Notes: generated from the sequence alone by a model not told the origin. Numbered from the stretch's first letter, positions 18,002 through 30,033 are shown. The stretch is DNA of 64,000 nucleotides from Roseiarcus sp963829505 (GCA_963829505.1 CAWHIL010000003.1:1426001-1490000); one strand, 5' to 3'. Numbers and translations are program-made.

Positions 18002-20049
18002 TCATAGCCCAAGCCCTCGCGTGCGGCTGAAGGTCCAATCGGTCCCGCCGCCGGGCATGGCGACGCCCGAGACCTGCCGGCCGAGACGTTGCTCGAGGAC
18101 CGAGTGCCAAGGCACCAGGCTGAAGCCGAGACCGTCGTCGATCATGGCGAACTTGCCGCTGCCGAGATTGGTCGCGCCGACGAGCGTCCCGCTGACATAA
18201 TTGCCGGCCTCCGCCGGCTTGAACGTCAGGCCGCGCGCCTTCGCCATCTCCGGGCCGATCCGTGCGAGTTCCTGCCGCTCCAGCCGGGACAGAAGGTCCT
18301 TGGGCGCCCGGACGCCGCCGTCAGGGGTGCGTGACGCGAAGCCCTGCTCGACCAGGCTATCCTTGCGCCGCTCCAGCGCTCGGCTGACTTCGGTGCCGAA
18401 GCCAGCTTGGGTCAGCAGGGTCCGCTTGGGCGAAACCAGCTCGCGGTCGAGCCAGGTCGCGCCATCGCTGACGATCTGGCGATCGAGGTCGCAGGCGGAC
18501 AGGACGCGGAGATTTATCCGGCGGCTTTGCGCGGCGTCGTACGCCGTAACGCGCGCCTCGTAGTCAGCCGGGATCGACCAACGGTCCGCGTCCAATCGTT
18601 CGACGATGCCGCCGCGTCGCAGGGCTTCCAGCCGCCGGACGTGGCTCTCGATATAGCCGTCGAAGTCGCCGCCCGGCGCCCGGACATGACCGGCCTCGGC
18701 CATGGCGCGATGTTCGCTCGGGCGATAGATGCCGGTTTCGGCCGCCAGGGCGGCGATGTTGCGGTCGGAGGCGCGTGGCCCGACCGGAGCGCGACCGATC
18801 TCGACGATGGACCCCATCGGCGCTTCCGCAGCCACTGTCTTGTCGCCGAGCGCCACGTGATGCGTGCGACCGTCCACGCCGTCCACGATCAGCGCCAAGC
18901 GGTCTCCCAGCTCGTCGGTCAACCGCTTGCCGATCACCCGGCCGATCACCGGCTGGGTCATCTCCTCGCCGTGGAGGACGTAACGGTCCATTCCGCGTTC
19001 GAGGCCCCGGCGGGTCAACGCGCGATTGATCGCCTTCACAATGTCGCCGCGCTCGCCGAGCGCCCGCATCGACGGCTCGAGCCTTTCCGAGATCGTCCAG
19101 ACGCCCGGCGAGGCTTCGGCGGCCAACCCATACCGTTCGAGCGTCTGCAAGCGTCCGAGACGCAGCGTCCGGTCAAAGTCGGCGCGGACCTGGCCCGCCT
19201 CGGGACGGAGATCGAGCACATTGCCGTGCGCCTCCTCGATCATGGCGCGGTCGATCCGGGTGAAGCGATCGGCGGCGATCTCCGCCCGAAGCCTCTCCGG
19301 AGTTCCAGGTCGCTCTCAGGCCCCAGTTCCAGGGTCGCCCGCTCCTGGGCCCGAAGGCGCACGCCGTCGGTGATGTAGTCCTGGGCGACGATCAGGTCCT
19401 TGCCGAGATCGTCCTTACCGCGGATGACGACGTGGCTGTGTGGGTGACCGGTGTTGTAGTGGTCCACGGCTACCCATTCGAGCTTCGTCCCCAGATCGGC
19501 TTCCATCTGGGCCATGACATCGCGGGTGAAGCCGCGCAGGTCGGAAAGCCGCTCGCCATCCTCCGGCGCGACGATCATGCGGAAGGAGTGCCGGTCGCCC
19601 TCGCCGCGCTCCACGAAGGCGCGGCCATCCTGCTGATCGCCCTCCGGGCCATAGAGATGGCCGCGTTCGCCGGCGCAAGTCGCCCCGTCCCGCTGGAGAT
19701 AGCGCAGATGGGCGCCGGCGGCGCCGCTGCCCAAGCGGTGTCGGACGATACGGGCCTTCACCACCACCCGCCGCTGGCGCTGGCCGGGGCTGCGCTCGGC
19801 CGCTTGTCGCTTCAGCCGATCCGCCACCGCCTGGCCCCGACCAATTCGGGAGCACCTTCCCTTCCCGGACCCTCGCGCACGGGACTTGCCGCCATTGAAC
19901 TGCGCCTGGGTCAGCGGGCCGCCGTTGGCCTTGGCCGCCGCCTTCATCACCTGGGCGACGAACGACCGCGCCCGCGAAGCGCTCGCGCGACCACGATCAC
20001 GGATGTGGCCTATGCGGGGACGGAAATCGGCGCCGTCGTCTTGGCTCAT
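18002..20049 (-). pseudogene. VirD2-like relaxase with DUF3363 domain, one frameshift
   Basis: Two overlapping frames join into one protein of about 680 residues. The N-terminal frame (20049 to 19240) begins MSQDDGADFRPRIGHIRDRG and carries the relaxase segments GAHLRYLQRDG, DRHSFRMIVAPEDG and the metal-binding HPHSHVVIRG motif. The C-terminal frame (to 18002) is the DUF3363 region. Alignment of the two shows one base missing near 19297-19301: restoring a G continues the protein as ELRERLRAEIAADRFTRIDR. Such relaxases nick the transfer origin and lead the strand through a conjugation channel. None of the usual partners (TraG, TraF peptidase, DUF2840) are nearby. Confidence 0.85.
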
Positions 20050-21183
20050 GGCGGAGATGTTCGAAGCGTTGGTGTCTCCGAGCAAGCCCTGCCGGCTGAC
20101 GGCGTACAAACGGCTGCAACAACAAGCGGCTGGCATGGTCGCCGCCACCCAGTCCGCCGATCTAGGCGAAAAACCAGTGTGCAGACAACAGCTTACAGGA
20201 AGCGCGAGCTTCCTTTAATCTTGCCCTCACCCCCAAGTCCGAAAAGCCTGCGAAAGCCTCCGCCACACCGCCACTCGCACGATGCGAAAATGAGGAGGCA
20301 GCGGCGCCGGGATTGAGGATTGAGCGCTGTCGTCAACGAAACGCTCAGATTCGATTCTCATGCGCTGGTCAGCGCGCCGAGCGTACGCTCGGGCGTCGCA
20401 TGAATAGGGCGCTTTTGATCCCGAATGCGCGCTGCCAGAGTTCGAGCGCGATGCAACGCGAACACTTAAGCGGACGGCGCTCGAAAGTGCAGGTGTTTCT
20501 CAACTCCGCCAATGGGTCGGCAGCGCGACGGCTGCAGAACCTTTCGTGTTGATGCACTTTTCCTGCGTCTCGATGAACGAAGAAGCAGGAAACGATCTCA
20601 TCACGCTACGGCAATGTTCCGTTCCTCGTCCAGTTGGGCGTCGGCCTATCTGCAGTCCGAGCGTTGGTTCACGGTCGTTGATCGAGATGCCAGCTGATCG
20701 CTTGGTCGCAACGCTTTGGCAACCCCGTTGCGTCCATGCGGCGATTGACCGGCTCTTCCTTAGAAGCGGATGAGCAAGGGGCACCGGATTGCATCTGGTC
20801 CTGCGCATAAGTTCGACGGGGCACCCCGGACCGACCCGATCAGAATCTTGTTGTCTTGCAGGACGAGTGTCTGTTCGGGTGAACATCGCCCAAACATATG
20901 CGCCGTGAATGCGAGAAAAGAGACGGATCGCGGTCCACGGGCGAATGCGACAGAGGCGCCACTTTGTGCGCATTCGGTAGACCCTCTGGGGGCGCCCGCA
21001 CTGCGCAACTAGCTGTCGTCCGCCAAGGGCGGGGCGAACGGGCAATCCCGACCCTGAGCGGCCCTTCCCGCTTGGTACCCGGTAGGGAAGGAATGCGCAC
21101 ATGAGCCGTGCTTCCCGTCTGAAAACAGGCAGACTGGGGCTAGCCATTTGGACTAATGTGGCGGCAACTCCAGGAGGGGCACG
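20050..21183. other. 1.1 kb without a recognisable gene inside the island
   Basis: Only short frames without family features or ribosome sites are present on either strand. Composition is less GC-rich in places (around 20200-20700) than in the flanks. A good ribosome site (CCAGGAGGGGCACG) for the cyclase gene lies at its right edge. An oriT for the relaxase would be expected near this side, but I cannot identify one. Confidence 0.55.
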
Positions 21184-23150
21184 ATGAGCGAGACCCGGAA
21201 GCTCGCGGCGATCCTTTGCTCGGACGTGGTCGGTTACAGCCGTCTGGCGGGAGCGGACGAAGACCGCACCCTGTCGCGGCTGCGCGGGCTGCGCAGCGAT
21301 CTGATCGACCCTGCCATCGCTGCGCATCACGGGCGCATCGTCAAGCGCACCGGCGACGGCTCGATCGTCGAGTTCCGCAGCGTCGTCGATGCCGTGCGTT
21401 GCGCCATCGAAGTTCAGAACGCCATGGTCGAGCGCAACGCCGGCGTGCCGGAGGATCGCCGCATCGTCTTTCGTATCGGCATTCATCTCGGCGATGTCGT
21501 CGAGGAGAGCGACGGCGACCTCATGGGCGATGGGGTCAATATCGCCGCGCGCCTGGAAGGCATCGCCGAACCGGGCGCGATCTGTCTCTCCGAGGAAGCC
21601 TATCGGCAGGTCAAGGGACGGCTCGATATCGCCGTCACCGACCTCGGCGCGACGCGACTCAAGAACATCGCCGAGCCGATCCGCGCTTATTCGCTGCAAG
21701 TCGGCGTGCCAGCGCTGGCGAAGCCCGCGCCGGAGCCAAAGCCGCCTGAGCCGAAGCAGCGGTCGGCTCGGACGTCGCTGGTGGCGGCGATTGCGGCCCT
21801 GCTCGTCGTGATCGCCGTAGGCGCGTGGTATTTCCTCGTCGCGAACCGGCCTTCGATCGTTGCGACGAAGGCGACCGCGCCCGTAGCCTCGGGCAAGCCC
21901 GCGCCGGCCGAGGCCGCCCGTTTTTCCATAATCGTCTTGCCTTTCACCAATCTCTCCGGCGATCCCACGCAGGATTACCTCGTGGACGCTCTGACGGACG
22001 AATTGACCACAAGTCTCGCGCGAAACCTCCACCCCAGCTTCGTGATCGCCCGCAACACCGCCTTCACCTACAAAGGCAAGCCGGTTGACGTGAAGGCGAT
22101 CGGCAAGGATTTGGGCGTGCATTACGTGCTCGAAGGCTCGGTCCAACCGAGCAGCGCCGAGATGCGGGTCAACGCCCAATTGATCGAGGCCGACACCGGC
22201 GCGCACCTCTGGGCCGAGCAATTCGACACGCCCCGCGCCGACTGTTGCAGATGCAGGACGAGATCGTCACCCATCTGGCGCGCGCGCTGGCTCTTCAACT
22301 TCCCGAGATCGAAGCCACACAAATCAAAAGAACGCCTACGACAAATCCCGACGCCGCGGATCTCGCCCTGCAGTGTTTCGCGGCCGAACAGAAAGTCGGA
22401 TTCATCGGTACGGGCGCGGAGGCTGGTTTTCGTCTCTGCGAACAGGCGCTGGCCATCGATCCCAAAAATGTCCCCGCGATGAATACTCTGTCTTTCAAGT
22501 TCTGGCTGCCGGTCATATATGGCCGCAGCGCCGACCCCAAATCCGACATTGGGCATGCGGACGAATTGCTTTCGCGGGCGCTCGCGATCGATCCGAATTC
22601 CGCCCCCGCTCACCTTTATAAGTCTTATGTTCTTGCGATGCAGTCGCGCATCGACGAATCGATCGCGGAGGCCGAACGCGCGCTCGAATTAAACCCGTCC
22701 ATCGTGAACGCTTATGAGAGCATAGGCAACGATTACTTGCAGCTCGGGCAATTTGAAAAGAGCCTCGAATTCTACGACAAAGCCATCCGGCTCAGCCCGC
22801 ACGATCCCCTTCTGCATTACTGGTATCAGGGCAAAACGGGCGCTTATTTCGGATTGAAACAATACGATCAGTCGATCGAATGGGCTCGCCGGGCGATCGC
22901 GATCAACCCGAATAACCTTCCCTATGCGCATGGGGACCTCATCGCAGACTTCGCTCTTACGGGTCGGGACGCGGAGGCCCAGGTGGCGCTCCAGAGTTAC
23001 CTCGCGCTGCGTCCGACCGGATTGGCGACGATCGCGGCGTGGAAGGCGCAGAGAGCGGGGGCGATCAATCCGCACAGCGATCCGCGCTGGGTCGACTTTT
23101 GGGACCGGTTGGTCGAGGGCTTGGGCAAGGCGGGGATGCCGGAGGAGTGA
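21184..23150 (+). pseudogene. Nucleotide cyclase/TolB-like/TPR protein, copy 1, one frameshift
   Basis: Start ATG at 21184 follows AGGAGGGG. Residues 1-180 are a class III adenylate/guanylate cyclase domain with metal Asp14 (LCSDVVGYSR) and Asp58 (KRTGDGSIVEF) and the GDLMGDGVNIAARLE block. A membrane helix at ~200-218 (VAAIAALLVVIAVGAWYFL) follows, then a TolB-like segment (IIVLPFTNLSGDPTQDYLVD ... VHYVLEGSVQPS) and TPR repeats to the end. Near 22242 one C is missing (GACTGTTG where copy 3 implies GACCTGTTG), shifting the frame; restored length is 655 residues. If made, it would synthesise cAMP or cGMP at the inner membrane with periplasmic TPRs. Confidence 0.85.
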
Positions 23151-23918
23151 ACCATACCTATCCCGTTGACGTACACAGCCACCATATGTAGTGTTTCTTC
23201 TCGCCACCGGGTTCGGAGATCCCACGGCGACAATCGTGGGATGGATATAACCAAGAGCCGGTCGTGCAATGCACCTCGTGTTCTATGAAAGAAATACCTG
23301 CCGTGACGTGCGACAACCGCGTATGACGCTAAGGTACTCTAGTTCCGGCGTCAGCGAATGATCTTTTAACGTCAAACGCACTGTCTGTTCATGGACTCTT
23401 TGGGAGCGCGTGCCGCGCATGGCCGGGAACCCGCCGGGCTCACGCCGCGCATCGCCGCCTCAGCCGCCGGCGAGAGGCGCAACATCTAGCGGGTGTGTGC
23501 GTCAACCGGATAGGCACGGAGTGAACGGGCGGCAGGGTCTTCTGTATCGGGCGGTGAACCCTATTTCGCGCTCGCAATCGTCGCCGGCTATGACGCGCAC
23601 TCCGGTCCTTCCCGAAGCGACCCGTGTAGGCGCGCTCTCCGCCCTTAAGAGACCTTGTAGCAAATCGTCGGCGAGGACTTCGCGCTCGCGCACCACGACC
23701 GGCGGGTTACGACCCTTTGCCAACCTCCAGGATCGGCTGGGGACGGAAGCAATGCGCCGGGTTGCTGCCGATGGAGGAAAGCGACAGAGGCACCGCGAGC
23801 GGCCGTAGCATTTCGAACCGCTAGCCGAGGGCAACGCCGTCCGTCTGATGGTCCTCGAAAGCCCGGCGCACGGATCGAGGCGTTCCCGTGTTATGCTGAC
23901 TACGCCTGAGGGCGCGGC
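23151..23918. other. 768 bases without a recognisable gene
   Basis: This lies between cyclase copies 1 and 2. Only short frames rich in Arg and Pro, without motifs, are present. Part of the sequence (23200-23350) is AT-richer than the rest. I see no RNA gene and no insertion-sequence ends. Confidence 0.5.
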
Positions 23919-24632
23919 ATGGCGGAAATGCGTAAGATCGCGGCGATCCTGGTCACCGACATCGTCGGCTACGCCCGGCTCGCCGGCGCCGATGAGGATC
24001 GCACGCCCGCCCGGCTCAGGACGCTGCGAAGCGATCTGATCGATCCGACCATCGCCGCCCACCACGGCCGCATCGTGAAGCGCACCGGCGACTGCGCCGT
24101 CGTCGAGTTCCGCAGCGTGGTCGATGCCGTCCGCTGCGCGATCGAACTGCAGAACGGCCTGATCGAGCGCAACGCTGGCGTGCCGGAGGACCGGCGAATC
24201 GAGTTCCGCATCGGGATTTATGTCGGCGACGTCGTCGAGGAGAGCGACGGCGACCTTATGGGCGACGGCGTCAATATCGCCGCGCGCCTTGAGGGTATTG
24301 CAAAGCCTGGGGCGATTTGTCTTTCGGAGGACGCGTATCGGCAGGTGAGCGGCAGGCTCGAGATGGAGGCTGCCGATCTTGGCCCGACCCAACTCAAGAA
24401 CATCGACAGGCCGATCCGCGCCTATTCAGTGCAGGTGGGGGTCCCGGCAAAGCCGAAACCGGCGGCCGCCCACGCCGCAGAAGAAGCGTTTCGGGCCTGC
24501 GCCGCTCGCCGCCGCGCTCGCGGCGCTTACCTCTTTCGGCCGCCGGCGACGCTTCTGGCCAATGAGACCGCCTTTGTTCCATGCGACGCGCGAAGAAGCG
24601 CAGTTGATGTTGATTTCGGTGGACATGGTTGA
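23919..24632 (+). pseudogene. Nucleotide cyclase fragment, copy 2 (truncated)
   Basis: Residues 1-~185 match copies 1 and 3 closely and form a whole cyclase domain: metal Asp14 in LVTDIVGYAR, then KRTGDCAVVEF, where the usual Gly after the second Asp is Cys, which may harm activity. Near 24470 the frame shifts; the linker and start of the membrane segment (PQKKRFGPAPLAAALAAL) are found in another frame, after which similarity ends at about 24535. The TolB-like and TPR parts are missing. It is best seen as a remnant, though a soluble 237-residue cyclase-domain protein could still be produced. Confidence 0.75.
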
Positions 24633-24966
24633 ACCTCCACGTCCGACCGCCCCCACCGCAGCGCCCGCGTTCTGCAGGCCGGTCATCGTATCGCAATTGT
24701 GCCGGGACTTCGGGGGGACCTTGTCCCGAAACAGCCAGTGTCACCCGGAACGCCGCCGATGGCGCTAGGGAAAGGCTGCGCCAACGGCAGTCGTTCCCCG
24801 ACGGCCTGACGAACGGAGGACCCTGCGCGAACCTACGCGATTCAGCGCGAGCACCCGCGCTTGGAGCGCCCGTCCGACCGCGGTCAGGGTGACGTTCGCG
24901 CTCTGACGCCCTCCGTTAGAGCAATGGACATTGACGGCGAGACCGGTCATTCCTCGCTCGAAGGGC
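24633..24966. other. 334 bases without a recognisable gene
   Basis: Sequence between the truncated cyclase and the penicillin-acylase remnant. No ORF with family features and no remaining similarity to the TPR part of the other cyclase copies could be seen by eye. Confidence 0.45.
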
Positions 24967-27387
24967 ATGGAAACGCGAGGGCGAAGGCATCGGCTGGCGT
25001 CTGATCAATTGGCTCATCGGCGCCGTGGTCACGCTTGTCATCGTCAGCGTGGTCGCGGGCGCATGGCTCTTTTGGCGCGCCATGCCGTCTTATTTGGGAG
25101 CCGAAGAGCTGCCGGGGCTCTCTGCCGAGGTCCGAGTCTTGGCGCGACGGCTACGCCATGCCCCACATCTTCGCCGCCAACCTCGACGACGCGGCGCGCG
25201 CTCTCGGCTATCTGCACGCGAGCGAGCGACTCTTTCAAATGGAGGTAAGCCTACGCGTCGGCCAGGGGCGCACGGCGGAGACCTTCGGGCCGGACTTCGT
25301 CGAAGCTCGACAAGTACCTGCGCACGCTCGGCGTCTATCGGCACGCGGAGGCGAGCGTCGCCGCGCAGTCCGCCGCGGCGCAGAAGCGCCTTCAGGCCTA
25401 CGCCGACGGCGTCAACGCCTTCCTCGAAGCGCACGAAGACGCTCTGCCGGCCGAGTTCCTGCTGGCTGGCTTTCGTCCCGAGCCCTGGAAGCCCGCCGAT
25501 TCGATTGTCTCGTTCAAGCTGCTCGGGCTCGTCGTGTCGCACAATCAGGCGGCGCTGCGCGCCCAAATCGCTCAGAAGCTCGGGCCCGACAAAGTCTGAT
25601 GGTTCATCCCCGGCACGAAGCCCAGCGATCCGATCACCACGCTGCCGAAGCTCGGCGACCCGATCACGCCAGCGCTCGACGACTTCAACGATAAGTCGGC
25701 GCGCTGACCGGACTCGGCCGAGGGGGGCCTCGAACGAATGGGTGATTTCCGGCTCGCGGACGTGACCGGCAAGCCGATCCTCGCCAACGATCCGCATCTC
25801 GACCTCGGCGCGCCGATCTTCTGGTATCTGGTCCGAATCGACACGCCGGACGGCTGGTCAAGGGCGCGACCGTGCCCGGCCTGCCGATCGTACTGCTCGG
25901 CCGAGAACAATCATGCATCGCCTGGGGCTTCACGGCCGCCGCCACCGACGCGCAGGATCTGTACATCGAGACCGTCGACCCCGCCGATCCCGCGCAAGTA
26001 TCTGACGCCCGGACGGGCCAAAACCTTTCGAGACACGCGAAGAGACGATCCAGGTGAAGGACGCGCGCGGACGTAAAGCTGACCGTCCGCGACGACCCGC
26101 CACGGGCCCGTGCTCTCCGACATCAGCGAGGACTGGCCAGCATCGCCGGCCCCGGCAAGGCGATCGCGATTTCTTTCAACGGAGTTGGCGGCCGCGACAC
26201 GACGATGGAGGCGATCGTGCGCGATCGACACCGCGAAGAACTGGGACGAATTCCTCGCGGCGCTCGAGGCTCGTGATCGGCGCCGATGCAGAACATCTTC
26301 TACGCCGATACGTCACGGCGACATTGGCTTCGTCGCGCGGGCCATGTGCCCTTACGGAAGTCGGGCGACGGCTTCGCCCCCGTCGACGGCGCGACGGGCG
26401 CCGACCGACTGGACTGGCATCGTTCCCTTCGATCAACTGCCGCAACTCCACAACCCGAGCGTCGGGCTTCGTGTTCAACGCCAACAACGCGCATCGTGCC
26501 GCGACGGCCATCAGCCGATCTTCGGCCGCGACTGGGAGGAGACGTTCCGCGCCCGGCGCATGCAGCAGTTCTTGGACACGATCGACAAGCACAGCTCGAG
26601 ACGTCGGCGGAGATGCAGGTCGACCATCTGTCGCTCGCCGCCAAATCGCTTCAGCCGTTCATCAAGGCAGGATCGAGCCCTCCGGCGAGCGCGCGCGCGA
26701 GGCGCAGGCGATGCTCGTGAACTGGAACGGGGTGATGGACCAGGATCGGCCCGAGCCGCTGATCTACACCGCTTTTCTCTGCGCACGCTGCATGGCATCC
26801 TGATCGAAGAGAAAATCGGCCTCAAGATGGAGGATCAGGGGCCCTTCGCTGCAACGACGCTGCATGTCGTTGATGAACGACCATCCGTCATGGTGCGACG
26901 CGACGGAGAAGCCCGACCCGGATTGCCGCCGGACGATCGGCGCGCGCGCTTCGACGAGGGTCTCGCGCTCCTCGTGCAAGCGCGACGGCGCCGACATGAG
27001 CCAGTGGCGCTGGGGCGCGGAGCATGTCAGCCTGAACTGCACGAACAAGATCTACAGCGCATGTGCCGCTTGCTCGATCGCGTCAGCAACCTCTCGATCG
27101 CCCTCGAGCGGCGATCTTCTACACCCTCGATCGCGGCGGCGGTTTCGAAGCGCCTAAGGACAGGCCATTCGCCCGCACTCATGGCGCGCGGCTTTCGCGG
27201 CATTTACGATCTCGCCGACCCGGAAAAGTCGCGCTTCACGATCACGACCGGCCAATCCGGCCACATCTTTTCGCCCCATTACCGCGACTTCGTGCCGCTT
27301 TGGAACGACGGGAAGTCGATCACTATGACGGGGTCCGAGGACGAGCTGAAGAGGGCCGGCGCAAGGCAGCTCACGCTGAGGCCGTAG
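24967..27387 (+). pseudogene. Penicillin acylase family hydrolase, heavily frameshifted
   Basis: Fragments in all three frames follow the acylase order: a membrane helix (GAVVTLVIVSVVAGAWLFWR), DGYAMPHIFAANLDDAARALG, ASERLFQMEVSLRVGQGRTAE, KLDKYLRTLGVYRHAEASVA, GVNAFLEAH, LPAEFLLAGFRPEPWKPADS, the cleavage/nucleophile site ASNEWVISGSRT, GKPILANDPHLDLGAP, QNIFYADTSGDIGFVARG, FVFNANNAHR and a C-terminal FTITTGQSGHIFSPHYRDF. These are Ntn-hydrolases that act on amides such as beta-lactam side chains or acyl-homoserine lactones. At least a dozen frame changes and an in-frame TGA near 25598 make an active product very unlikely. Confidence 0.85.
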
Positions 27388-27518
27388 AGCGGAACAATCG
27401 TGTTTCGAGTGCCGGGCATCTCGTGTCCGGCCGGCTTGGGTCAACGACGGACCGCACCGGGACGACGATGTTCCCGGCCGGATCCGTGCTAAGCTACGTC
27501 GGGCGTGGGGAACGCGGG

Positions 27519-29446
27519 ATGGCCGAAAATCGGGAACTCGCTGCGATTTTGGCGGCCGACGTCGTCGGCTACTCCAGGCTCGCCGGCGCCGACGAGGACC
27601 GCATCCTTGCGCGCCTCAGGGCGCTCCGCAGCGATCTCATCGACCCGACCATCGCCGTCCACAACGGGCGCGTCGTCAAGCGCACCGGCGACGGCGCCAT
27701 CGTAGAGTTCCGCAGCGTGGTCGACGCCGTGCGCTGCGCGATCGAAATTCAAAGCGCCATGGTCGAGCGCAACGCCGGCGTCCCCGACGATCGCCGCATC
27801 GAGTTCCGCATCGGCATTCATGTGGGCGACGTGGTCGAGGAGAGCGACGGCGACCTGATGGGCGACGGCGTCAATATCGCCGCGCGTCTGGAGGGCGTCG
27901 CCAAGCCCGGCGCGATCTGTCTTTCGGAGGACGCATACCGCCAGGTGAGGGGGAGGCTCGAATTCGCCGTCACCGATCTGGGGCCGACGCATCTCAAGAA
28001 CATCGCCGAACCGATCCGGGTCTACTCGCTTGAGGTCGGCGTCCCCGCGCAAGCGAAGCCAGCGAAGCCAGCGGTACCCGCGCCGCAGAAGAGGCGTTTC
28101 AGGCACGCGCCGCTCGCCGCCGCACTCGCGGCGCTGCTCATTGTGCTCGCGGGCGGAGTGTGGTGGCTCCTCAACGCGAACCGGGCCGCAGGCGTCGCCG
28201 CAAAGCCGCCCGCCGAGGCGGCGCGGCTTTCGATCGTCGTGCTGCCGTTCGCAGAATCTCTCCGGCGATCCGGGACAGGACTACCTTGTTGACGCCCTCA
28301 CCGATGAATTGACCACGGGTTCTCGCGCGCATCCGCGACAGCTTCGTCATCGCGCACAACACCGCGATGACCTTCAAGGGCAAGGCGGTCGACGCCAAGG
28401 CGCTCGGCAAGGATCTCGGCGTGCGCTATGTCCTGGAAGGGTCCGTTCAGCCGAGCGGCGATCAGATGAGGGTCAATACCCAGCTCATCGACGCCGAGAG
28501 CGGCGCTCACCTCTGGGCCGAGCAATTTGACACGCCCCGCGCCGATCTTTTGCAGACGCAGGACGCGATCGTCGCGCATCTATCGAATACCCTCGAGCTT
28601 CAGCTCCAGCAAGCCTACGTCGCAAGCGCGAAAAGGACGCCCGCCGCCAACCGCGACGCGGAGGACTTGGCTCTGCAATGCTCGCATGACATGCGGAAGG
28701 CTGGATTTATCGGCAAGGAGGCGGATGCCGCGTTCGCGCTCTGCGATCAGGCGCTCGCAATCGATAGTAGCAATGTCACCGCCCTGATGAATTTGGGGGT
28801 CAAGTTCTACCTGCCGGCGGCGCTTGGCTTTTCCGGTAACCCCAAGGGCGACCTCGAGCGCGCTGACCAATTGGAGTCGAAGGCGCTCGCCCTCGATCCA
28901 GATTGGACTTGGCCTCACGACATGAAGGGCAACATCCGTCGGGCGCAGGGGCGCGCCGACGAGGCCGTCGCCGAACACGAGCGCGCGCTCGCCCTCGACC
29001 CGTCCAACACGGACGCTGCCGGTGAGTTGGGCTTCGACTTTCAATCCCTAGGGGAATTCGACAAAAGCCTAGAGTATTTCGACAAGGCGATTCGGGCGAG
29101 CCCGTACGATCCGGCGCAAATCTATTGGTACGGCGGTATGGCGCAGGACCATTTCGGGCTGAAGCGTTACGATCAGGCGATTGAACTGGCTCGCCGGGCG
29201 ACTGCGATCAATCCCAGCAACCCGTACTCACACCTGGTCCTTGTGGCGGCGCTCGCCTTAAGCGATCGTGGTGCGGAAGCGCGCGAGGCGCTGCAGCGCT
29301 ACCTCGCGCTGCCCTCCAGCGGGACGCTCAAGACGATCGCGGAATATACAGCGCACCAGACGTCCTTGGGCGGCGATCCGCGCTTCGTCGAGATGAACGA
29401 GCGGATGTACGACGGCCTGCGCAGGGCGGGGATGCCGGAGGAGTGA
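27519..29446 (+). pseudogene. Nucleotide cyclase/TolB-like/TPR protein, copy 3, two frameshifts
   Basis: Same architecture as copy 1: cyclase domain (AAILAADVVGYSRLAGADED, KRTGDGAIVEF, GDLMGDGVNIAARLE), membrane helix (LAALLIVLAGGVWWLL), TolB-like segment and TPR array ending GLRRAGMPEE, almost the same ending as copy 1. Two one-base insertions, near 28251 and near 28318-28322, put the protein in three frames. The corrected product is about 641 residues. The TPR part is intact from 28367 on. The sequence before the start (GTGCTAAGCTACG) resembles that before copy 2 (GTGTTATGCTGACTACG), as expected from duplication that included the upstream region. Confidence 0.85.
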
Positions 29447-29525
29447 GCGGAGTGACCGACTTCCGAACGCGCGGGAATTCCACTATGATCTGGGTCGGCT
29501 GAGAGAGCGGCAAGGAGGAACGTCA

Positions 29526-29825
29526 ATGATTGCCTTCGTTCGGTATTATTCGATCATGCCCGGTAAGACGCCCGACGCCTTGGCCACCGCCCAAAAGATC
29601 AAGAAGCACGCCAAGGAGAAGCATGGTTCCGAAATCAATCTCATGATGCCGATCGGAGGAAATCCAAATCGCATCGCTTTTGTTTCTACAGCCGATCACC
29701 TCGCGGACATCGAGGGCGCTTTGGGTAAGATCGATGGGGACGCCGAATATCAGAAGCTTGTCGCCGACAACGCCGGCAACGTCATTCCGGGCTCCGTCCA
29801 TGATGAGATCTGGCGGAGCCTCTGA
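29526..29825 (+). CDS. NIPSNAP-like small protein
   Basis: A 99-residue protein with a strong ribosome site (AAGGAGGAACGTCA) before the ATG at 29526. The pattern of a short strand FVRYYSIMPGK, an amphipathic helix, LMMPIGGNPNRIAFVS, a second helix and a final VIPGSVHDEIWRSL fits the ferredoxin-like dimeric alpha/beta-barrel (NIPSNAP type). No catalytic residue can be named. It is the only intact cargo gene of the island apart from the integrase, 79 bases after cyclase copy 3. Confidence 0.75.
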   Translation: MIAFVRYYSIMPGKTPDALATAQKIKKHAKEKHGSEINLMMPIGGNPNRIAFVSTADHLADIEGALGKIDGDAEYQKLVADNAGNVIPGSVHDEIWRSL

Positions 29826-30033
29826 ATTTATATACGGCGACAAGCAGGTCCACGACGCCGGTGAGTGATGGCCGAGATTGTCGTTCAAGCGCCTTGTCGA
29901 GCATCTGGAGCGAGTGGACCCTTCGCCTCCTGGATCAAATTTGTAGGCCGGCTCCACCGCCCTCTCCGGCCGTACGGCGTTCGACCGCTATCCGCCAAAG
30001 CGGTCGCCGTCCCAGGGGCTAATTGAGTTTGAC

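Noticed and set aside
23410..23808. 132-codon frame between cyclase copies
   Set aside because: No ribosome site, Arg/Pro/Ser-biased composition and no recognisable motif.
25044..26825. Minus-strand frames across the acylase region
   Set aside because: They are shadows; the plus strand shows continuous acylase homology in changing frames.
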